DNA of 64,000 bases from UBA2821 sp902763335 (GTDB lineage Bacteria > Bacillota > Clostridia > Lachnospirales > Lachnospiraceae), in the NCBI GenBank assembly GCA_052066835.1, contig JBQHRJ010000004.1, one strand, 5' to 3'. Position numbers and translations under genes: made by a program. The stretch's first letter is position 1, and each line of letters begins with the position of its first letter. This document shows positions 58,923 to 64,000 of the stretch, in pieces. The notes beneath the pieces are model-generated. The model saw only the letters and a list, made by a program, of their open reading frames with translations. It made no database searches and had not been told where the DNA came from.

Positions 58923-60310
58923 ACTTTACCTCCATTTCCATTCCTGTCAAATGCATCTATATATACAAAATTTCCATTATCTCTAACACGTCTTTCTTCT
59001 ATTCCCTTTACAGAATTTAAAAAGTCCTGCCCGCTTGATTCTACAATATTTATCCTTACTTGTAAAGCGTTTTCAACTTCGCTGAGCGTCAGATCATCCA
59101 AAAACACATCCTCACCGCTTCTTAGTATATTGTTTGGCAGAAGCAGGGTTTCTCCCAATTCTTTATCCTTAAGCTGTGCTATCAGATCCTGCCCTGTTAT
59201 AAGGCCTGATACCGTTATGCTCTCACCAAAGAATTTGTTCTTTATACAATAACACTTTATATTTGTATTTATCAGCTTTTCCTTCAGTCTCTCACACAAA
59301 TGTGACATCATGGGATATGCAAGTACACCCGTTGCAAGCGACATATTTCTTACTTTACTGTCGCCCTTTTCTGCTGCCAGTGCTTCCTCAAATTCTTCTT
59401 TTAGAAGTCTCATCATTCCAACACCGTTTTCAAGCTGTATATAACCGTCATATCTTTCTTCTTCCGGAAAGTCCCTTTCCGCAAGTATATACCACTCATC
59501 ACTTGCCTGCACAAAATGTACACCGTGTTCCTTATATATTTTCCTCTGCCACTCTTCTATCTGATCAATTACTTTCTCTGCGTCCTCTTTTTCAAAAGGC
59601 TCAAGTGGAAACAGACCGTCTCTGTATTTTGTAAGTCCTGACGGAACCACGGACATACTCTGCATATACGGCATATATTCTGCAAGCTCACGTATCGTCC
59701 TGTCAAGCTCCGCACCATCATTAATTCCTTTGCACAGCACAACCTGTCCGTTCATCTCTATCTGACCTTCATATAGTGTCTTTATATTTTTCAGTGCATC
59801 TCCGGCAAATCTGTTATTTAACATTTTACACCTCAGCTCCGGATTCATTGTCTGCACAGATATATTTATCGGTCCTAAATGGTATCTGATAATACGGTCT
59901 ATATCCTTTTGTGCCATATTGGTAAGAGTAACATAATTTCCCTGAAGAAATGAAAGTCTCGAATCATCATCTTTAAAATATAATGTTTCTCTCATTCCCG
60001 GAGGCATCTGGTCTATAAAGCAGAATATACATTTATTATGACACGACCTGTAATCATCCATCAGACCATTCTCAAATTCTATTCCAAGGTCTTCATCTGC
60101 ATCCTTCTCTACCTCTAATATCCACTCTTCTCCATCAGCTTTCTTTACAAGTATTTCTATATATTCATCTTCAACAAGAAACTGATAATCAAATATATCC
60201 TCTATATCTTCATTATTAATTTTTAAAAGTGTATCTCCCGGTTCTATCTCCAGTTCTTCTGCAATAGAACCTTCCCGGACACTTTTAACTACATGTCCTT
60301 TGGCTTTCAT
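58919..60310 (-). CDS. DUF512 radical-SAM-like protein with PDZ domain
   Basis: A 463-aa protein whose N-terminal 65 residues look like a PDZ domain (VKSVREGSIAEELEIEPGDTLLKIN), followed by a radical-SAM-like cluster motif CHNKCIFCFIDQMPPGMRETLYFKDDDSRLSF (positions 90-121, CxxxCxxC) and a DUF512 region with NVFFGESITVSGLITGQDL type sequence near 360. In Clostridia it always seems to come before der, and the ATGA overlap with der suggests a ribosome- or membrane-linked job. Function unknown. Confidence 0.88.
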   Translation of the reverse strand: MKAKGHVVKSVREGSIAEELEIEPGDTLLKINNEDIEDIFDYQFLVEDEYIEILVKKADGEEWILEVEKDADEDLGIEFENGLMDDYRSCHNKCIFCFIDQMPPGMRETLYFKDDDSRLSFLQGNYVTLTNMAQKDIDRIIRYHLGPINISVQTMNPELRCKMLNNRFAGDALKNIKTLYEGQIEMNGQVVLCKGINDGAELDRTIRELAEYMPYMQSMSVVPSGLTKYRDGLFPLEPFEKEDAEKVIDQIEEWQRKIYKEHGVHFVQASDEWYILAERDFPEEERYDGYIQLENGVGMMRLLKEEFEEALAAEKGDSKVRNMSLATGVLAYPMMSHLCERLKEKLINTNIKCYCIKNKFFGESITVSGLITGQDLIAQLKDKELGETLLLPNNILRSGEDVFLDDLTLSEVENALQVRINIVESSGQDFLNSVKGIEERRVRDNGNFVYIDAFDRNGNGGKV

Positions 60311-60327
60311 ATATTCACCTCAAACCT

Positions 60328-61140
60328 TTACTTAAGCATCATAAATGCCGCAAGGTTTCCTCTTCTTCCATTTGTCTTTCTGTGGGAGAACAGATAATCA
60401 CTATTGCAGCATGTACAAATGCGTCTGTTTTCTATATTTTCTTTCAAAATTCCTGCTTCCGACAGTACCATTTCATTTGCCTTCCACAGATCAAGCTGGT
60501 ACTTGCCGTTTTCTTTTCTATAAAACATCTCATCACTGCCAAAACTTTTTTCAAACTCTATTATTACATCCTCACTTACTTCATAACAATCCATACATAT
60601 AGACGGTCCTATACATGCGATTATATTTTCCGGTCTGCATCCGTATGTCTCCATCATCTTCCTTACCGTTACAAGTCCCATCTTCTGTACTGTTCCCCTC
60701 CAGCCTGAATGTGATAATGCTATAACACCCTTCTCTTTGTCGAGAAAGAATAACGGTACGCAGTCTGCATAAAATGTAACTAACGGTATTCCCTTTTCAT
60801 CGGTCATAAGTCCGTCTATATCATCGTAGTCTTTCGGAACAACAAGTCCTTTTCCCTTATCAGTTTTTGTAACTACTCGTATATTGGTTGTATGTGTCTG
60901 GGAAGATAAAACCATATTTTCATATGGCATATTAAGTCTGTCTGCCATTATTTTAAAATTCCGGAGTACTTTATCTCTATTATCTCCCCGTGTAAGCGAA
61001 AGATTCATAGTTGAAAATTCTCCTTCACTGACACCGCCTTTTCTCGTTGAAAATCCATGCTCAACCATTCCCGTCTCCGTCAGTTTATCATATGTTATTA
61101 CCGGTACGTCTTCTTTTATTACTTCATCTATATAGCTCAT
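60328..61140 (-). CDS. pgeF: peptidoglycan editing factor / multicopper-like laccase-domain protein
   Basis: A 270-aa protein of the YfiH/PgeF (Cu-oxidase_4) family. Conserved pieces are HGFSTRKGGVSEGEFSTMNL, the HTTNIR histidine, DCVPLFF with the catalytic Cys, HSGWRGT and GPSICMDCYEVSEDV. Members have been shown to act on N-acetylmuramyl peptides or purine nucleosides. The start is at 61140 (GGAGG six bases upstream), overlapping the yraN stop as ATGA. Confidence 0.9.
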   Translation of the reverse strand: MSYIDEVIKEDVPVITYDKLTETGMVEHGFSTRKGGVSEGEFSTMNLSLTRGDNRDKVLRNFKIMADRLNMPYENMVLSSQTHTTNIRVVTKTDKGKGLVVPKDYDDIDGLMTDEKGIPLVTFYADCVPLFFLDKEKGVIALSHSGWRGTVQKMGLVTVRKMMETYGCRPENIIACIGPSICMDCYEVSEDVIIEFEKSFGSDEMFYRKENGKYQLDLWKANEMVLSEAGILKENIENRRICTCCNSDYLFSHRKTNGRRGNLAAFMMLK

Positions 61141-61493
61141 GACCATCCTCCGAATGCATTCTTTATATGTTCTATTTCATTTCCCAATATTGATATAACA
61201 TCAAATCTGCAGTTTGTATTAGCAGAAACATTATTTTTCATCCTGTAATACTCTGCTGTCAGCATTATCTTTCTCTGCTTGCCACGGTTCACTGCCTCAT
61301 ATGGCATTCCATACCTTAAACTGCTTCTGTATTTTACTTCGGCAAACACCAGTGTTTTTTCATCTTTTGCTATTATATCTATCTCCCCATAACGGCATCT
61401 GAAATTGCACTCAATAATATCATATCCATTTTCCTTCAGATACTCTGCTGCCTTTTTTTCATATGCCGTGCCGGTAGCCCTTTTATTCTCCAT
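61137..61493 (-). CDS. yraN: YraN family protein (UPF0102)
   Basis: A 118-aa protein with the restriction-endonuclease-like fold. The catalytic pattern is visible: GEIDIIAKDEKTLVFAEVKYR, with D and ExK. It is common beside rnhB and is thought to take part in DNA processing, though the role is not shown. The start is the ATG at 61493 after TAGGATATGG; it follows the flhX stop by three bases. Confidence 0.9.
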   Translation of the reverse strand: MENKRATGTAYEKKAAEYLKENGYDIIECNFRCRYGEIDIIAKDEKTLVFAEVKYRSSLRYGMPYEAVNRGKQRKIMLTAEYYRMKNNVSANTNCRFDVISILGNEIEHIKNAFGGWS

Positions 61494-61496
61494 ATC

Positions 61497-61769
61497 CTAT
61501 AATATTTTACTCCTCAGTCTGTCCATATCATCTACAAATACAAGTATTTCTGCCACAACCTCATATAATTCCGGCGGAATTGCCTCACCTATCTCTAAAG
61601 CTGACAGTGATTTTGCCAGTTTTTCATCCTTATATACCGGAACATCTGCGTCTTCTGCCTTACCGATAATTTTTTCAGCAAGTACTCCCTTTCCCGATGC
61701 AACAACTCTGGGAGCCTCATCACCATATTCATACTTTAAAGCTACTGCCGTTTTCTTCTTATTTTCCAT
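61497..61769 (-). CDS. FlhB-like C-terminal domain protein (FlhX)
   Basis: A 90-aa protein that matches the cytoplasmic autocleaving domain of FlhB/YscU without its membrane part: AVALKYEYGDEAPRVVASGKG and the closing IPPELYEVVAEILVFVDDMD. The usual NPTH cleavage motif is replaced (here there is no N-P-T-H), so it cannot be cleaved in the FlhB manner. FlhX partly replaces this domain of FlhB in export of flagellar proteins. It sits next to a FliK-like gene, which fits. The start at 61769 is 12 bases after a GAGG. Confidence 0.85.
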   Translation of the reverse strand: MENKKKTAVALKYEYGDEAPRVVASGKGVLAEKIIGKAEDADVPVYKDEKLAKSLSALEIGEAIPPELYEVVAEILVFVDDMDRLRSKIL

Positions 61770-61801
61770 ATCTGACAGACACCTCACATTCCATAACCGG
61801 T

Positions 61802-63664
61802 TTATGTTCTTATATCAAACGTATACCTCTTTATTTTTCCTGATTCTCCATTGTCTAAAATATCTTTTAGAACGCTTTCGCTTTCACGTTTCTTTTCACT
61901 TACAGTGTAATTTACGTTATATCCCTTTTTCTCCAGTTTTTCCTGAAGCTGTCCGAAATGTTCATCCACAAGTCCGGCACTTATCTTATCATCAAGTTCA
62001 AAGGAAAGCTTTATGCCCTTTCCCTTTAATTTTATTCTGATATCCGTTGCTCCTAAGTTTTCTAAATCAAAATGAAGAAAAGCTGTTATTCCGTCCTCCG
62101 CTGTCACCTTTTTATTTTTGTTATAAATATAAAGTTCGCCCGCTGTCTCCTCATTTGAAAACTTTACCGGAATCTGAATATACGATGCCACATGATTGTT
62201 AAATTCATTCATGAAATTCATATTTCCGCCCGTGTTTTTGATATCATTTAATATTGTCTTTGCACTTTTTTCATCGATTTCATTTTTGGATACGCTGTTT
62301 TTTACAATATCAGACAATTCTTCCATCTGCCTGTTTATTTTTACAAGTACATCTTTAATATATTTCTTTGAATCATCCGACATAACTATCCTGTCCGGTT
62401 TTAAGAAAAATCTGCCTTTTACGGTATCCTTTACTACTTTTAAAAATTCATCACTTTTTATGAATTTTTCAGCCTCTTTATCCGGCAGTTTCTTTATCAG
62501 ATTAAATAATTTATCCTTCAATTCACTGAATTTTTCATAACCTGTATCGTTTTGTGCTGCGTCGGCAAGTTTTTGTGCTGTTTCTTTAAGTTCTTCCGTT
62601 ACATTTTCCTTCAATCCGCCAAAAGATTCAGTCTTTTCAGACATTTTAACCGGATTATCATTTACAGATTCTTTTGACTGTTCAGGCTTATCTGTATCCG
62701 CAGCTATTTCTTCCATTACCGGAATCTGTTCTTTTTCCTTTATCTGTACCTGCTCATCTATTTTATTAAATGTTATACTCTCATTTTCACTTATATTAGT
62801 ATTTGTATTCACATCTGTATTCAGATTTACATTTGTATCTGTTTTATTGTCAGCATTATCCGTTGCTGTCCCATAATTATCCGCAGGAACATGCAATGTC
62901 TCATCATTAGTAGTGCCATCTGCCACTTCAGGTATGACATCTGCCATTTCACTGTCATTGTCAGTAAATATATTAAAAAGTTTTTCAACAAAATTTATAG
63001 TCTCTTCTTTACCTGCATTTTCAAAACTGTTTAATATCATATCAAGTATATCATCCACTACATTTTTAATATATTCAGATATCTTTCCTTCATTTTTTAT
63101 AAATGCAGAATACATTTCAACATTCTCATCCGTAAATGGGATACCGGATTTGTTCATTGTTACAATGTCTGATACAAGCATATCAGGATATTTCACATTT
63201 GCCCTGATAACATCTAATATAGTCTGCCTGTCCACAGGCTGTCCCTGTTTCATAAGCTCATTCACAACCTCTTTATGAGAGGAACTTACCGATATACCGG
63301 TAGCATTAAGAACCTTGTCTATAAATTTGTCATTTATCCCTCTTTCCATAACCGGTTTCAGCACTATTTTGCCACCCGTATTATCTTTTACAACAAATGT
63401 CACATTATCCCCTATATTAATATTTACGTCCTCCTGCAACGTTGCATTTAACACTGTATTATCACCTAATATTATCTTAGCCAGTGTTTCATTTATATCC
63501 GCTACATTTCCTTCAAACATCTGTCCGGGCATAAGATTTCTTATATCTGCGGTATTGCCCGTGACAATCTGCTGACTATCCATTTTACCTGACACACTAT
63601 CCGTCTGCATGTTTAATAACGGATTCTGCAATGTATTGTCTCCCATACCCAGATTGATGTTCAT
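61802..63664 (-). CDS. FliK-like flagellar hook-length control protein
   Basis: A 620-aa hydrophilic protein. The N-terminal third has an OB-like part (VADINETLAKIILGDNTV); the middle is a Q-, N-, D- and T-rich spacer with unstructured composition, as in the ruler segment of FliK; the C-terminal 130 residues fit the Flg_hook family (GATDIRIKLKGKGIKLSFELDDK, LQEKLEKKGYNVNYTVSE). Such proteins measure hook length and contact the FlhB C-terminal domain. Next to FlhX this strengthens the case. Outside the main flagellar cluster. GGAGG precedes the ATG. Confidence 0.75.
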   Translation of the reverse strand: MNINLGMGDNTLQNPLLNMQTDSVSGKMDSQQIVTGNTADIRNLMPGQMFEGNVADINETLAKIILGDNTVLNATLQEDVNINIGDNVTFVVKDNTGGKIVLKPVMERGINDKFIDKVLNATGISVSSSHKEVVNELMKQGQPVDRQTILDVIRANVKYPDMLVSDIVTMNKSGIPFTDENVEMYSAFIKNEGKISEYIKNVVDDILDMILNSFENAGKEETINFVEKLFNIFTDNDSEMADVIPEVADGTTNDETLHVPADNYGTATDNADNKTDTNVNLNTDVNTNTNISENESITFNKIDEQVQIKEKEQIPVMEEIAADTDKPEQSKESVNDNPVKMSEKTESFGGLKENVTEELKETAQKLADAAQNDTGYEKFSELKDKLFNLIKKLPDKEAEKFIKSDEFLKVVKDTVKGRFFLKPDRIVMSDDSKKYIKDVLVKINRQMEELSDIVKNSVSKNEIDEKSAKTILNDIKNTGGNMNFMNEFNNHVASYIQIPVKFSNEETAGELYIYNKNKKVTAEDGITAFLHFDLENLGATDIRIKLKGKGIKLSFELDDKISAGLVDEHFGQLQEKLEKKGYNVNYTVSEKKRESESVLKDILDNGESGKIKRYTFDIRT

Positions 63665-63676
63665 AGGCGTTCCCTC

Positions 63677-64000
63677 CTACACGTAATTTTTGATAAATGT
63701 ATTTCTATGTATAGGCGTAGGTCCAAACTTCTTTAATGCCTCTCTGTGCTTTTCCGAGCCATATCCCTTATTATCCGCAAAATTGTATTCAGGATATATC
63801 TTATCATATTCAACCATCATACGGTCTCTTGTCACCTTTGCCACTATACTTGCCGCTGCAATGGATACACTTTTGGCATCTCCCTTTATTATGGATACCT
63901 GTGGAATATCCACTTTCGGAATTTTAACGGCATCATTTAATAATATATCGGGTTTTACAGACAGATTTTTAATGGCAATCCGCATTGCCTCATATGTAGC
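63677..64000 (-). CDS. rnhB: ribonuclease HII, C-terminal part (cut by window edge)
   Basis: The last 107 codons of RNase HII, which removes RNA primers and single ribonucleotides. The piece starts within ATYEAMRIAIKNLSV and contains the family stretches GDAKSVSIAAASIVAKVTRDRMM and NKGYGSEKHREALKKFGPTPIHRNTF. It ends just before the FliK-like gene. The frame is open to the last base; the true start is outside the window. Confidence 0.9.
   Translation of the reverse strand, partial: ATYEAMRIAIKNLSVKPDILLNDAVKIPKVDIPQVSIIKGDAKSVSIAAASIVAKVTRDRMMVEYDKIYPEYNFADNKGYGSEKHREALKKFGPTPIHRNTFIKNYV

Noticed and set aside
61405..62040. A 211-codon plus-strand open frame
   Set aside because: It crosses three minus-strand genes (yraN, flhX, FliK-like) that have clear family motifs; no family-like sequence in this frame.
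1..64000. CRISPR arrays, insertion sequences, prophage or attachment sites
   Set aside because: No regularly spaced direct repeats, transposase or integrase frames or tRNA-linked duplications were seen.

Overview
The window looks like the chromosome of an anaerobic, spore-forming Clostridia member, most probably Lachnospiraceae. The DNA is visibly AT-rich. It carries endospore genes (spoIVA, a SpoVB-type flippase), RecU, SpoVB, Prp/L27 processing, HisZ with a short HisG, and several small families typical of that group (DUF5662, a His-less HPr relative, a HisF-like/HisIE fusion). Nearly all genes lie on the minus strand; the plus-strand exceptions are the flippase, tRNA-Leu, lexA and a two-gene cell-surface pair. 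No phage, transposon or CRISPR array is visible, so this is core chromosome with a few oddities.

Layout on the minus strand, reading from low to high coordinates. 0-1.5 kb: start of an unknown membrane protein and a cysteine desulfurase. 1.6-3.1 kb (+): SpoVB-like flippase. 3.2-8.8 kb: trpS, rpsU, alaS, a 47-aa membrane peptide and tyrS. 8.8-16 kb: membrane-anchored MutS relative, spoIVA, yibF/yibE pair, RNase G, then two radical-SAM-linked genes. 16-23 kb: histidine operon hisZ-hisG-hisD-hisB-hisIE with its own promoter. 23-29.3 kb: recU, two pseudouridine synthases, SDR, YgiQ radical SAM and an M23 peptidase in a tightly coupled string. 29.3-36.9 kb: GGDEF protein, FtsA-like ATPase with repeated C-terminal modules, coaE, polA and a zinc-finger membrane protein. 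37-39.4 kb: tRNA-Leu(CAA) (+) and metE. 39.5-44.5 kb: LysR regulator, broken MATE gene and an amino-acid ABC transporter. 44.6-47.1 kb: Crh-like HPr, DUF5662, and the divergent yneA/lexA SOS pair. 46.8-51.5 kb: rsfS-yqeK-nadD-yhbY-obgE and rpmA-prp-rplU behind an L21-leader-like 5' region, then a lipoprotein. 51.9-53 kb (+): membrane protein and SH3 protein. 53-64 kb: DUF2442, a MalT-like LuxR regulator, gpsA-plsY-der, DUF512, pgeF, yraN, flhX, a FliK-like protein and the 3' end of rnhB.

Points most worth following up are: a two-copy palindromic, apparently structured repeat (3075-3133 and 51722-51837); an ABC transporter protein whose substrate-binding domain is circularly permuted and fused to the permease; a HisF-like domain with both catalytic aspartates replaced, fused to HisIE; an FtsA-like ATPase with repeated small C-terminal modules beside a diguanylate cyclase; and a dense four-site LexA operator. 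All functional names are by reading of motifs and family knowledge; no database search was run.
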